A stretch of DNA of 64,000 nt from Moellerella sp963519845. Its GTDB lineage: Bacteria; Pseudomonadota; Gammaproteobacteria; Enterobacterales; Enterobacteriaceae. Both the position numbers and the translations under genes were made by a program. The first letter of the stretch is position 1; the number at the start of each line of letters is the position of its first letter. A model generated the notes under the pieces. That model was not told the DNA's origin and searched no databases. It saw nothing but the letters and a program-made list of their open reading frames with translations. The stretch is from positions 430,778 to 494,777 of the forward strand of contig CAUQNX010000001.1 of NCBI GenBank assembly GCA_963519845.1, written 5' to 3'. Shown here piece by piece: positions 54,276 to 63,669 of the stretch.

Positions 54276-54299
54276 ATAAGGCCGGTTAGCCGGCCTTAT
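54276..54299 (-). terminator. Hairpin between nusB and thiL
   Basis: ATAAGGCCGG (54276-54285) pairs perfectly with 54290-54299 around a 4-base loop. Only a weak T-rich tail follows, so partial termination is likely. Confidence 0.65.
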
Positions 54300-54343
54300 T
54301 GATATAATTGCAATGTTTTCAAGGGGGAACCCCAATTAAGCAA

Positions 54344-54760
54344 CTATTTCTTTTTACGAACGGCTGGAGCTGCCTTATCGAGCACACCATTAACAAACTT
54401 ATGGCTCTCTTCAGCGCCAAAGGTTTTAGCCAATTCGATACCTTCATTGATAGCCACTTTAAATGGCACATCTTGGCGATAGCTAAGTTCGTACATAGAA
54501 ACACGCAGAATCGCTTTTTCAACTTGCCCTAACTCTTCTAACTGACGAGATAAGTACGGATTCATCAGTTGGTCCAGTTTAGTTGCGTTGGTAGCAACAC
54601 CCGACAAGAGTTCACGAAAATATGCCACATCGACACCAGACATGTCCTGTTCAGATAAAAATTCTAATTCCACATCTGCGATGTTATTGCCAGATAACTG
54701 CCATGAATAAATGGCTTGCACAGCACACTCACGGGCGCGACGACGAGCAGCAGGTTTCAC
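54344..54760 (-). CDS. nusB: Transcription antitermination factor NusB
   Basis: NusB binds boxA RNA with S10 to promote rRNA antitermination. The 138-residue all-helical product has 'ARRRARECAVQAIYSWQLSG', 'QLEELGQVEKAILRVSMYEL' and 'VAINEGIELAKTFGAEESHKFVNGVLD' in outline. It is 27 bases downstream of ribE in the conserved rib-nusB-thiL order. Confidence 0.98.
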   Translation of the reverse strand: MKPAARRRARECAVQAIYSWQLSGNNIADVELEFLSEQDMSGVDVAYFRELLSGVATNATKLDQLMNPYLSRQLEELGQVEKAILRVSMYELSYRQDVPFKVAINEGIELAKTFGAEESHKFVNGVLDKAAPAVRKKK

Positions 54761-54787
54761 AAGATTCCCCTTAAATAAAAAACGAGA

Positions 54788-55258
54788 TCAGCCTTTTATA
54801 GCCTTAATTACATTGATCATTTCAAGCGCAGTCAGCGCAGCTTCAGCGCCTTTGTTTCCTGCTTTTGTTCCTGCACGTTCAATAGCTTGTTCGATCGTTT
54901 CTGTTGTCAGCACACCAAAAGTGACTGGCACTTCGCTGCTCAATGCAACGCTAGAAAGACCGGAACTGCATTCACCGGCAACAAACTCAAAATGGGCTGT
55001 ACCACCGCGGATAACCGTACCTAACGCAACAACGGCGTCATATTTACCGGTTTTGACCAAAGCTTTGACTGCTAATGGCAGTTCATAAGCGCCTGGAACC
55101 CAAACAACCGTGATATTATCTAAAGAAACTTGGCCAATACGCTCTAACGCATCAATAGCGCCTTCTAGCAAGCTGTCATTAATGAAGCTGTTAAAACGAG
55201 CAATTGCAATTGCTACACGGGCTTCTGGAGCCGCAACAACACCTTTGATTACGTTCAT
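54788..55258 (-). CDS. ribE: 6,7-dimethyl-8-ribityllumazine synthase
   Basis: This enzyme condenses the ribityl-uracil and dihydroxybutanone phosphate to the riboflavin precursor and is also called RibH. The start at 55258 (GAGGAAGG upstream) gives 156 residues as in E. coli. 'ARFNSFINDSLLEGAIDAL', 'VWVPGAYELPLAVKAL', 'ALGTVIRGGTAHFEFVA' and 'FGVLTTETIEQAIERAGTK' are visible. Confidence 0.97.
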   Translation of the reverse strand: MNVIKGVVAAPEARVAIAIARFNSFINDSLLEGAIDALERIGQVSLDNITVVWVPGAYELPLAVKALVKTGKYDAVVALGTVIRGGTAHFEFVAGECSSGLSSVALSSEVPVTFGVLTTETIEQAIERAGTKAGNKGAEAALTALEMINVIKAIKG

Positions 55259-55362
55259 TGCCTTCCTCAAATATCAATTATTGATCCGCGGGGCGCGGAT
55301 TTTATCACATTCTTTCACTCACTGCGTCCGTCAATTTCAGCAAACCGCTAAAAAAATCAACT

Positions 55363-56475
55363 TTACCAGATAGGACGCAACCTTAGACGAAGATCTTTAC
55401 CCACTTGAGTCACGTCGGTAAATTCAAAATTAGGTGCATCTTTAAGGTGCTGTAACTCAGGTAAATTAATCAATCCACGCGCTGTATTGCCGAGTAATTT
55501 AGGGGCAATATAAACAATTAATTCATCGACTAAGCCGAGTTTCAATAGTGAACCCGCCAGTTTGGGGCCACTCTCAACCCAGATACTATTCACATTGCGT
55601 TTAGCCAATTTCATCATCATCACTACCAGATCGATACCTTCACCATGTTCGGGAATAGCAAACTGCTCAACCTGACTTGAAAATGGAGTCTCATCTGGAT
55701 TTGGACGGACTAACCAACAAGGGCCTGCCTGCTGCGTTACTTTATGCTCGGGCGTCACCTTGTTATAGCGATCCAAAATAATACGGATCGGCTGACGTAG
55801 CGCTTCCTGTGGATAAATAGACTGGATATCACTAGGTAATTCGTCCCAGCGTACCGTCAGTGAGGGATCATCAGCTAACACAGTGTTACTGGTACTTAAA
55901 ATCGCGCTTGCTTCGGCACGTAATGCTTGTACATCCTTACGTGCCGCCGGTGAAGTGATCCATTTACTCTCGCCTGAGGCCAATGCAGTTCGGCCATCTA
56001 ATGAAGCGGCTAATTTTAATTGAATAAACGGAAACGCCGTACGCATGCGTTTAAAAAAGCCTTTATTAATCGCTTCGGCTTCCGCCATTAATAAGCCACT
56101 AGAAACCTCAACGCCCGCCTGTTGCAGCATAAATAAACCACGACCAGCGACTTGCGGATTAGGATCTTGCATTGACGCAACTACACGGCTAATGCCCGCA
56201 TTAATCAAGGCTTCAGCACAAGGAGGGGTACGTCCATAATGGCTACAAGGCTCTAATGTGACATAAGCCGTTGCTCCTTTGGCTTTGTCGCCCGCCATTC
56301 TCAGCGCATGCACTTCGGCATGGGGCTCCCCTGCTTTTTGATGATAGCCTTCACCGACAATCACATTATCACGCACTATCACGCAACCAACATTAGGATT
56401 CGGTGACGTGGTAAATCGTCCCAATTGCGCTAAGGCAATGGCACGAGCCATATAATGCTTGTCTTGCTCGATCAT
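55363..56475 (-). CDS. ribD: Bifunctional riboflavin deaminase/reductase RibD
   Basis: RibD deaminates and reduces the pyrimidine intermediate of riboflavin synthesis. The 370-residue product has the N-terminal zinc deaminase ('AGEPHAEVHALRMAG', 'TLEPCSHYGRTPPCAEAL') and the C-terminal DHFR-like reductase ('LKLAASLDGRTALASGESKW', 'WVESGPKLAGSLLK'). It lies 3 bases after nrdR. No FMN riboswitch was seen upstream of the rib genes. Confidence 0.97.
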   Translation of the reverse strand: MIEQDKHYMARAIALAQLGRFTTSPNPNVGCVIVRDNVIVGEGYHQKAGEPHAEVHALRMAGDKAKGATAYVTLEPCSHYGRTPPCAEALINAGISRVVASMQDPNPQVAGRGLFMLQQAGVEVSSGLLMAEAEAINKGFFKRMRTAFPFIQLKLAASLDGRTALASGESKWITSPAARKDVQALRAEASAILSTSNTVLADDPSLTVRWDELPSDIQSIYPQEALRQPIRIILDRYNKVTPEHKVTQQAGPCWLVRPNPDETPFSSQVEQFAIPEHGEGIDLVVMMMKLAKRNVNSIWVESGPKLAGSLLKLGLVDELIVYIAPKLLGNTARGLINLPELQHLKDAPNFEFTDVTQVGKDLRLRLRPIW

Positions 56476-56478
56476 GTT

Positions 56479-56928
56479 TTAATCCTGTAATTTAGCGATT
56501 TCTTCACCAAACTCACGAATATCTTCAAAGCTGCGATAAACAGAGGCAAAGCGGATATAAGCCACTTTATCCAATTTTTTCAATTCATCCATCACAAAAT
56601 TGCCGATTATTTTAGAGGGCACTTCGCGTTCACCCGTCGCCCGGAGTTGTGATTTGATCATATTGATCGCCATTTCAACATTATCAGAGCTAACAGGGCG
56701 TTTTTCGAGTGCTTTTAGCATACCGCGACGTAATTTCTCTTCATCAAAAGGCTCTCGGATTTCATCGCTTTTTATCACGCGAGGCATAACCAGTTCGGCT
56801 ATCTCAAACGTGGTAAAACGCTCATGACACTCCAAGCATTGTCGACGTCTGCGAACCTGCGAACCGTCCGCAACTAGACGGGAGTCAATCACTTTGGTAT
56901 CTACAGCAGCGCAAAATGGGCAATGCAT
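56479..56928 (-). CDS. nrdR: Transcriptional repressor NrdR
   Basis: NrdR represses ribonucleotide reductase genes according to the ATP/dATP state. The 149-residue product has a zinc ribbon ('MHCPFC' and 'RRRQCLECHERFTT') and an ATP-cone domain ('VIKSDEIREPFDEEKLRRGM', 'DKVAYIRFASVYRSF'). First gene of nrdR-ribD-ribE-nusB-thiL. Confidence 0.98.
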   Translation of the reverse strand: MHCPFCAAVDTKVIDSRLVADGSQVRRRRQCLECHERFTTFEIAELVMPRVIKSDEIREPFDEEKLRRGMLKALEKRPVSSDNVEMAINMIKSQLRATGEREVPSKIIGNFVMDELKKLDKVAYIRFASVYRSFEDIREFGEEIAKLQD

Positions 56929-56976
56929 AGCTTTTCCTGATTCAGTTTACGGAAACCCAGTGTACCCTAGAGACTG

Positions 56977-57017
56977 AATGAAAAACACCCCATTAGACAC
57001 ATCTAACAGGGTGTTTT
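56977..57017 (-). terminator. Intrinsic terminator after secF
   Basis: AAAACACCCCATTAGA (56982-56997) pairs with 57002-57017 with two G-U pairs and a 4-base loop. On the minus strand TTTTT follows. Confidence 0.85.
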
Positions 57018-57116
57018 ATCAAGGTCCTACTTCAAGTCAGTATGTATTTGCTCGCTTTTTATCGCTGACAATTTATCGCTATCACTTGAAATATTCAGGG
57101 CAAATATAATTAATCA

Positions 57117-58085
57117 TTAAGGTAGCAGAGCGTCTTGATCCGCACCTTCTTTCTCAACTTTAACTTGCATCAAATGCTCGCGCTTCATACCCATTTTCAG
57201 TGCTAACGCAGAAGCTACATAGATAGATGAAATAGTACCTATTGTCACACCAATCAACATAACTAATGAGAAGCCTTCTAACATTGCGCCACCAAAGATA
57301 TAGAGCATCAGAACTACTAATAAAGTGGTTGCTGATGTCATAATGGTACGGCTCAAAGTCTGAGTCAGAGAGACGTTCATGATTTCGTAAGGTGTCCCAC
57401 GACGGATCTTACGGAAATTCTCACGAATACGGTCAGATACCACGATACTATCATTCAATGAGTAACCAATTACCGACATCAAAGAGGCGACGATAGTCAT
57501 ATCGATCTCCACTTTAAACAGCGATAAGATCCCCAGTGTGATAATAACGTCATGGGCTAACGCCAATACCGCTCCCGCTGCCAGACGCCATTCAAAACGG
57601 AATCCGACATAAATCAAGATACAAATCAACGCCGAAATTAATGCCAGAACACCAGTTTGTGCCAATTCAGCACCCACACTAGGTCCAACAAATTCGATAC
57701 GTTTTACCGTTGCCTTGTCATCTACATTTTTGTTGATAATGGTAATCAGCTCTTTGCCTACTTCCTGACCCGCAGTCCCTTCAATGGGAGGAAGGCGGAT
57801 CATAATGTCACGGCTACTACCAAAATTTTGAATCAAAGGGTCTTTATGCTCTGAGTTCGATAAGCTATCGCGGATCTTATCTAAATCAGCTGGCTGACTT
57901 AGATTGATTTCGATAACTGTACCGCCCGTAAAATCAAGACCCCAGTTGAAGCCTTTGACCCCAATAATCGCAATAGCGGCGATCAACAATATGATAGAAA
58001 TACCAAAGGCAACGCTGTCCCACCGCATAAAATCATAGACTTTACGACCGTGGTTTAATTGTTCAACAGTATAATCCTGTGCCAC
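57117..58085 (-). CDS. secF: Protein translocase subunit SecF
   Basis: SecF works with SecD and YajC to drive late steps of Sec export using the proton gradient. The GTG start at 58085 is chosen because AAGGAG lies 7 bases upstream and the product then begins 'AQDYTVEQLNHGRKVYDF' like E. coli, with 322 residues. 'GFNWGLDFTGGTVIEI' and 'VIGYSLNDSIVVSDRIRENF' are the signature regions, with six membrane spans. It lies 10 bases after secD. tsx and yajI, which follow in E. coli, are absent. Confidence 0.97.
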   Translation of the reverse strand: MAQDYTVEQLNHGRKVYDFMRWDSVAFGISIILLIAAIAIIGVKGFNWGLDFTGGTVIEINLSQPADLDKIRDSLSNSEHKDPLIQNFGSSRDIMIRLPPIEGTAGQEVGKELITIINKNVDDKATVKRIEFVGPSVGAELAQTGVLALISALICILIYVGFRFEWRLAAGAVLALAHDVIITLGILSLFKVEIDMTIVASLMSVIGYSLNDSIVVSDRIRENFRKIRRGTPYEIMNVSLTQTLSRTIMTSATTLLVVLMLYIFGGAMLEGFSLVMLIGVTIGTISSIYVASALALKMGMKREHLMQVKVEKEGADQDALLP

Positions 58086-58095
58086 AAGGTGCTCC

Positions 58096-59943
58096 TTAAA
58101 TTGACAGCTTTTTAACTCGTTTACCGCCATATAACAGGTTCACGATCGCACGTGTTCCTACAATAGCTGTAAACATTGAGGTGGCGACACCAATCGCTGT
58201 CGTAATTGCAAAGCCTTTAATCGAGCCCGTACCTACTGCATACAGAATAATCGCAGTGATCAAGGTCGTTAAGTTTGCGTCGATAATACTGGAGAAGGCG
58301 CCTTTATATCCTTCATGAATCGCTTGCTGAACCGATCGTCCATTGCGTAGCTCTTCTTTGATACGTTCGTTGATCAGTACGTTAGCATCGACGGCGACGG
58401 CGAGCGTCAAGACGATACCGGCAATACCTGGCATGGTTAAGGTCGCTCCCGGCAGTAATGACATAACACCGACGATTAACACCAAGTTGACCAATAACGC
58501 ACTACTCGCAATTAAACCAAACTTACGATAGTAAATGATCATAAACAGAATCGAGGCAAGTAGACCCGCCAAACAAGCTTTTAAGCCCTGTTCGATATTT
58601 TGCAGACCTAAAGTTGGTCCTATTGTACGCTCTTCAACGATTTGGATCGGCGCAATCAAAGCACCTGCACGCAGTAATAATGATAACTGACGCGCTTCGA
58701 CCGGATTGCCAATACCAGTAATACGGAATTTATTACCAAAGCGAGCTGAAATACGTGCCACGTTGATAACTTTTTCATCTTTTACCAGCAGAGTACGACC
58801 ATTAGCATCTTTCTTGCCGCTGTCTTTATACTCAACAAAAAGTGCAGCCATCAGCTTATCTTGATTATCACGGGTGAAATCAGACATAGTCGATCCCCCA
58901 GCACTATCAAGGCTGATACTCACTTGCGGCGCACCGTTCTCATCCATTTCTGACGTAGAGTCAGTAATATGATCGCCGGTTAAAATCACACGTTTGAATA
59001 GCGCAACGGGCTCGCCTTCACGGGTAGATTTAATCTCAGTATCACCTGGAATACGTCCAGATTGCACAGCAGAGCTATCAAGATTTGAATTAACCAAACG
59101 GAATTCGAGTGTCGCAGTGGCACCTAAAATTTCTTTGGCTCTTGCCGTGTCTTGGATACCAGGCAACTCAACCACGATACGATCGGCACCTTGGCGTTGA
59201 ACAAGTGGTTCAGCAACACCTAACTGGTTAACACGATTACGAATAATGGTTATATTCTGTGAAACAGCATAGCTGCGTGCTTCGCTTAGGCGATCATCCG
59301 TCATAGTAGCAGTCATGGTATTGTTACTACCATTCGACAGAATAAGATCAGGATAGCGACGCGTTAAATAGCTATCAGCTTTTGAGCGATCATCTGAATT
59401 ACGGAATCGAACTTCAACACCATAACCATCAATTTTACGGATAGCAGAATAAGGAATATTTTGATCACGCAAATCAGTGCGTAAGCTATCCATATTCTGT
59501 TCTTGTAACTTGGTCATTGCGGTATCCATGTCAATTTCCATTAGGAAATGGACACCACCACGCAGATCAAGACCCAATTTCATGGGTTCAGCACCTAATG
59601 CTTCTAACCAACTTGGCGTAGCAGCGGCTAAGTTTAATGCCACGACATATTGGTCACCCAAACCAGCCATTATTGACTCGCGGGCATGTAATTGAACATC
59701 AGAGCTATTGAAGCGGGCTAAAATCATCCCGTTTTCCAGAGCGATTGATTTACTCTGAATCTTATCTTCATCTAAAATTTTACGGACTTGGACCAGCGTT
59801 TGTTCATTGGCGGCGGTTCCCCGCACGCCAGTGATTTGAACAGCCGGATCCTCACCATACAGGTTTGGAAGTGCATAAAGCAGACCAATGATGATCGCAG
59901 CGATCAACATCAGATACTTCCACAAAGGATAACGGTTTAGCAC
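58096..59943 (-). CDS. secD: Protein translocase subunit SecD
   Basis: SecD is the large-domain partner of SecF. A GTG start at 59943 (AGGG 8 bases upstream) gives 615 residues, exactly the E. coli length, starting 'LNRYPLWKYLMLIAAIIIG'. The periplasmic P1 domain has 'MKLGLDLRGGVHFLMEIDMD', and the membrane part carries 'IAGIVLTLAVAVDANVLINE'. It is 27 bases downstream of yajC. Confidence 0.98.
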   Translation of the reverse strand: MLNRYPLWKYLMLIAAIIIGLLYALPNLYGEDPAVQITGVRGTAANEQTLVQVRKILDEDKIQSKSIALENGMILARFNSSDVQLHARESIMAGLGDQYVVALNLAAATPSWLEALGAEPMKLGLDLRGGVHFLMEIDMDTAMTKLQEQNMDSLRTDLRDQNIPYSAIRKIDGYGVEVRFRNSDDRSKADSYLTRRYPDLILSNGSNNTMTATMTDDRLSEARSYAVSQNITIIRNRVNQLGVAEPLVQRQGADRIVVELPGIQDTARAKEILGATATLEFRLVNSNLDSSAVQSGRIPGDTEIKSTREGEPVALFKRVILTGDHITDSTSEMDENGAPQVSISLDSAGGSTMSDFTRDNQDKLMAALFVEYKDSGKKDANGRTLLVKDEKVINVARISARFGNKFRITGIGNPVEARQLSLLLRAGALIAPIQIVEERTIGPTLGLQNIEQGLKACLAGLLASILFMIIYYRKFGLIASSALLVNLVLIVGVMSLLPGATLTMPGIAGIVLTLAVAVDANVLINERIKEELRNGRSVQQAIHEGYKGAFSSIIDANLTTLITAIILYAVGTGSIKGFAITTAIGVATSMFTAIVGTRAIVNLLYGGKRVKKLSI

Positions 59944-59970
59944 GGCGGTTCCCTTCGGGAAAATCAAAAA

Positions 59971-60303
59971 TTAAATTGCTTTCATTGTGCCTTTAGGTAA
60001 AACGGCAGCAACGAAATCACGTTTGATAGTTACTTCAGTCGTTTCATTCAGTGCGATCACGACATAGCCGTTTTCAGAAACTTTAGCGACACGACCAATC
60101 AAACCACCCGTTGTCAGAACTTCATCACCTTTGGAAATAGATTCCATCAGTTTTCTGTGTTCTTTCGCACGTTTTTGTTGTGGACGCAGGATCATGAAAT
60201 AGAAGATCAAGGCGAAAACAACTAGCATGATGACTAGTGAGTAAGGGCTACCTTGTCCTGGAGCGCCAGCAGCTGCCGCAGCGTCAGAAATAAAAAAACT
60301 CAT
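59971..60303 (-). CDS. yajC: Sec translocon accessory protein YajC
   Basis: YajC is a small inner-membrane protein that associates with SecDF. The 110-residue product has one membrane span ('SLVIMLVVFALIFYFMILRP') followed by 'QQKRAKEHRKLMESISKGDE' and 'VLTTGGLIGRVAKVSENG'. It lies between tgt and secD as usual. Confidence 0.97.
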   Translation of the reverse strand: MSFFISDAAAAAGAPGQGSPYSLVIMLVVFALIFYFMILRPQQKRAKEHRKLMESISKGDEVLTTGGLIGRVAKVSENGYVVIALNETTEVTIKRDFVAAVLPKGTMKAI

Positions 60304-60400
60304 TCAACTTTCCTCATTGTTATTGAAAGCAATCTAAAGTATTAAGAACAAACAAGCCTGTTATGCTACACAGATTATGGCAAATTCGCACTCAAATTCA

Positions 60401-61525
60401 CTACACATTTAAAGATGGAATAGGTTTATCAATTCGTTGGTAGAAATCTTGTACAAATTCTGCGAACTTGCCTTCTTCTATAGAGAGTCTAATTTCTGAC
60501 ATTAAACGTTGATAATAACGGAGATTATGAATGGTATTTAATCTCGCGCCAAGAATTTCATTACAACGATCGAGGTGATGCAAATAGGCACGGCTATAAT
60601 GACGACAGGTATAGCAATCACACTGGTCATCAAGGGTTGCGGTATCCGATTTATATTTTGCATTACGAATTTTCACAATACCCGTAGTGACAAATAGATG
60701 TCCATTACGCGCATTTCGGGTTGGCATCACACAGTCAAACATATCGATACCACGACGCACACCTTCGACTAAATCTTCCGGTTTACCCACGCCCATTAGG
60801 TAGCGCGGCTTATCTTGTGGGATCTGAGGACAAACGTGCTCCAGAATACGGTGCATATCATCTTTAGGTTCGCCGACTGCTAAACCGCCTACAGCGTATC
60901 CATCAAAACCGATTTCAACCAGTCCTTTTACTGAAACATCACGTAAATCTTCGTAAACGCTGCCTTGAATAATACCAAATAAGGCATTTTTATTATTCAA
61001 TTCATCAAAGCGATCGCGGCTACGTTTAGCCCAACGCAATGACATTTCCATTGAATTTTTTGCATAATCCCAATCAGCAGGATAAGGGGTACACTCATCA
61101 AAAATCATGACAATATCAGAACCTAAGTCGTACTGAATATCCATTGATTTTTCTGGACTGAGAAAAATTTTCTCGCCATTAATTGGATTACGGAAATGTA
61201 CGCCCTCTTCTTTAATTTTGCGTGTCGCGCCCAAACTAAAGACCTGAAAACCACCGGAATCGGTTAAAATTGGCCCTTGCCATTGCATAAAATCGTGCAG
61301 ATCACCATGCAATTTCATCACTTCTTGGCCAGGACGTAACCACAAGTGGAAAGTGTTTCCTAACAGGATTTGAGCGCCTGTTTCTGCCACTTCTTCGGGG
61401 GTCATCCCTTTTACTGTGCCGTAAGTACCAACAGGCATAAAGGCCGGTGTTTCAACCACACCACGTTCAAAAATCAAGCGACCACGACGCGCATTGCCAT
61501 CAGTAGTTTGTAATTCGTATTTCAA
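60401..61525 (-). CDS. tgt: tRNA-guanine transglycosylase
   Basis: Tgt exchanges guanine 34 for preQ1 in tRNAs Asp, Asn, His and Tyr. The 374-residue TIM-barrel enzyme shows 'LTDSGGFQVFSLG' with a catalytic Asp, 'RRGIDMFDCVMPTRNARNG' with the nucleophile Asp, and a zinc site 'CDCYTCRHYSRAYL'. queC and queA are in the same window, and the substrate tRNA-Asp is encoded at 1139-1215. Confidence 0.98.
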   Translation of the reverse strand: MKYELQTTDGNARRGRLIFERGVVETPAFMPVGTYGTVKGMTPEEVAETGAQILLGNTFHLWLRPGQEVMKLHGDLHDFMQWQGPILTDSGGFQVFSLGATRKIKEEGVHFRNPINGEKIFLSPEKSMDIQYDLGSDIVMIFDECTPYPADWDYAKNSMEMSLRWAKRSRDRFDELNNKNALFGIIQGSVYEDLRDVSVKGLVEIGFDGYAVGGLAVGEPKDDMHRILEHVCPQIPQDKPRYLMGVGKPEDLVEGVRRGIDMFDCVMPTRNARNGHLFVTTGIVKIRNAKYKSDTATLDDQCDCYTCRHYSRAYLHHLDRCNEILGARLNTIHNLRYYQRLMSEIRLSIEEGKFAEFVQDFYQRIDKPIPSLNV

Positions 61526-61621
61526 GTTAGCCTCCGAGCATTAGAAAAACAGTCTAATGCGACTATAAAAAATATTCTCAGCCCCCGGCGAAGCCAGAGA
61601 TGAGAGGATCGATTACGGCAA

Positions 61622-62692
61622 TTATTCGCCGACGATTTCTTGTTCAGCTTGGGGATTATGTGTAATAAACATCGCATCGCCATAACTAAAGAAACGATAT
61701 TTTTCAGCAATAGCTTCTTTATACGCATTCATGGTGTTTTTATAACCCACAAATGCGGAAACTAGCATAATCAAGGTAGATTCAGGTAAATGAAAATTAG
61801 TGATCAAAGTATCTACTACCTGATAATGATACCCCGGATAGATGAAGATTTGAGTATCATCAAAAAAAGGTGCTATTAACCCATCCTGACAAGCTCGTGC
61901 CGCACTCTCTAAAGAGCGAACAGAGGTTGTCCCTACCGCTACCACTTTATTGCCTCTCGCCTTACAGGCCAGTACAGCATCGACAACATCCTGAGGCACT
62001 TCAGCATATTCAGAATGCATAATATGATCTTCAATCGTATCAACTCGCACTGGCTGAAACGTTCCCGCTCCTACATGCAAGGTGACAAAAGCCATTTCGA
62101 CCCCTTTTTCACGCAATGCGCAGAGTAAAGGTTCATCAAAATGCAGGCCTGCCGTTGGAGCAGCTACCGCACCAGGGCGTTGACTATACACGGTTTGATA
62201 CAGCTCTTTGTCCGCTTCTTCATCGGGGCGATCAATATAAGGAGGTAGTGGCATATGGCCGATTTGATTGAGAATAGTCAAAATATCACGACTATCATCA
62301 AAACGGATTTCAAATAAAGTATCGTGACGCGCCAGCATAGTCGCTTTGACACTTTCATCATCGCCTAATAGCAGTTCACTACCTGCTTTGGGTGATTTTG
62401 ATGCTCTAACATGAGCCAAAATGCGATGATCATCTAACATACGCTCAACTAGCACTTCAATTTTTCCCCCCGTGACTTTACGACCAAACAGCCGCGCAGG
62501 AATAACACGAGTATTATTGAAGACCAATAAATCACCGGATTCAAGTTTCGCCAGAACATCGGTAAATACACCGTGTGTAAGCTCTCCCGTTTCGCCATCC
62601 AGACTTAATAAGCGACAAGCGCTACGTTCTGGCTGCGGATAGTGGGCAATTAACTCTTCAGGTAATTCAAATGTAAAATCTGAGACACGCAT
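61622..62692 (-). CDS. queA: S-adenosylmethionine:tRNA ribosyltransferase-isomerase
   Basis: QueA transfers the ribosyl part of SAM to preQ1 in tRNA to give epoxyqueuosine. The 356-residue product starts 'MRVSDFTFELPEELIAHYPQ' and has 'LLVFNNTRVIPARLFGRK', 'RPGAVAAPTAGLHFDEPLL', 'VTLHVGAGTFQPV' and 'TNFHLPESTLIMLVSAF'. It is upstream of tgt with a 96-base gap and divergent from acpH. Confidence 0.98.
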   Translation of the reverse strand: MRVSDFTFELPEELIAHYPQPERSACRLLSLDGETGELTHGVFTDVLAKLESGDLLVFNNTRVIPARLFGRKVTGGKIEVLVERMLDDHRILAHVRASKSPKAGSELLLGDDESVKATMLARHDTLFEIRFDDSRDILTILNQIGHMPLPPYIDRPDEEADKELYQTVYSQRPGAVAAPTAGLHFDEPLLCALREKGVEMAFVTLHVGAGTFQPVRVDTIEDHIMHSEYAEVPQDVVDAVLACKARGNKVVAVGTTSVRSLESAARACQDGLIAPFFDDTQIFIYPGYHYQVVDTLITNFHLPESTLIMLVSAFVGYKNTMNAYKEAIAEKYRFFSYGDAMFITHNPQAEQEIVGE

Positions 62693-62880
62693 TGTATTGA
62701 CATCATTCCGAAAAAATTAGCGCTTTAGTCTAGTGCTGAGTAGTGAAAGGCGCAAGAAGTAAGCGCACTTTGCCCCAAAAAAGAGCGAATAAGTGATAAA
62801 TACGGCTGATGAAAAAAATATTCTCATAGAATTTGCGATTAATTGGACTAAAGCAAGTGGTGATCATCTATACTAGGCAA

Positions 62881-63510
62881 ATGAATTTTCTTGCTCATCT
62901 TCATTTGGCCACGCTGGCTGACAGTTCCTTATTAGGGAATTTAATGGCCGATTTTGTGCGCGGCAACCCAGAAGGTCTCTATTCAGCTTCTATAGTCAGT
63001 GGTATTCGCATGCATCGACGAGTGGATGTTGAAACTGATACGCACCCACTTGTGCGTGAAGCTAGGCAACTGTTTCGGCCTTTATATCGTCGCGTTGCAC
63101 CTATCACTCTCGATTTGATTTGGGATCACTTCCTCTCGCTGCATTGGACAAAAATCGAACCCAACAGATCCTTAAACGACTTTCTCTATCAAGCCCGACA
63201 ACAAATTGAGCCTCAACTTTGTCATACACCTGAAAAATTCCAAGAGTTAAATGAGTATATGTGGTCGCAAAACTGGCTAATTCGCTATGCTGAGCCTGAA
63301 TATATCGGCAATGCGCTAAAAAGAATGGCTCAGCGTCGCCCACGCCTCGCTGATTTAGCGGGGTCATATGATGATTTTGTGCAGCACTACACAGAATTTG
63401 AACAAATATTTTGGTTGTTTTATCCACAAATGATGGACAAGGCGGGAAAAAATGCCTTTGTTTCTATTTCAGCAGTCGATCAAGAGAAAAAATTACCACT
63501 TGAACTTTAA
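62881..63510 (+). CDS. acpH: ACP phosphodiesterase AcpH
   Basis: AcpH removes the 4'-phosphopantetheine from acyl-carrier protein. The start at 62881 gives 'MNFLAHLHLATLADSSLLGN', aligned with the E. coli N-terminus; an earlier in-frame start adds 16 unrelated residues. 'LMADFVRGNPEGLYSASIVS' and 'GIRMHRRVDVETD' carry the HD-like metal residues. The product is 209 residues against 193 in E. coli, with a short C-terminal extension. Divergent from queA, as in E. coli. Confidence 0.95.
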   Translation: MNFLAHLHLATLADSSLLGNLMADFVRGNPEGLYSASIVSGIRMHRRVDVETDTHPLVREARQLFRPLYRRVAPITLDLIWDHFLSLHWTKIEPNRSLNDFLYQARQQIEPQLCHTPEKFQELNEYMWSQNWLIRYAEPEYIGNALKRMAQRRPRLADLAGSYDDFVQHYTEFEQIFWLFYPQMMDKAGKNAFVSISAVDQEKKLPLEL

Positions 63511-63559
63511 TAGAATAACCTTATCTTATTAGGCATAGATTAAAAATCAAAGCTGATTG

Positions 63560-63596
63560 ATAGATAAAAGCTATCTTATTGATTGGTATTATATCC
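63560..63596 (+). promoter_or_regulatory. OxyR binding site upstream of the peroxiredoxin gene
   Basis: 63560-63574 matches the OxyR half ATAG-N-T-N3-A-N-CTAT at every specified base. After exactly 7 bases a second, partial half follows at 82-96 (ATTGGTATTAT...), keeping the T and A. The spacing is that of a tetramer site, about 75 bases before the peroxiredoxin start. Confidence 0.7.
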
Positions 63597-63669
63597 TTTA
63601 TTCTTAGTCAAGAATTCCTTATTCTTGTAACTATTAAAAACGTCAATTCAAAACTCATAGGAGTAGATT

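Noticed and set aside
55259..56478. FMN riboswitch for the rib genes
   Set aside because: The spacers upstream of ribD (3 bases) and ribE (104 bases) are too short and show no RFN-element core.
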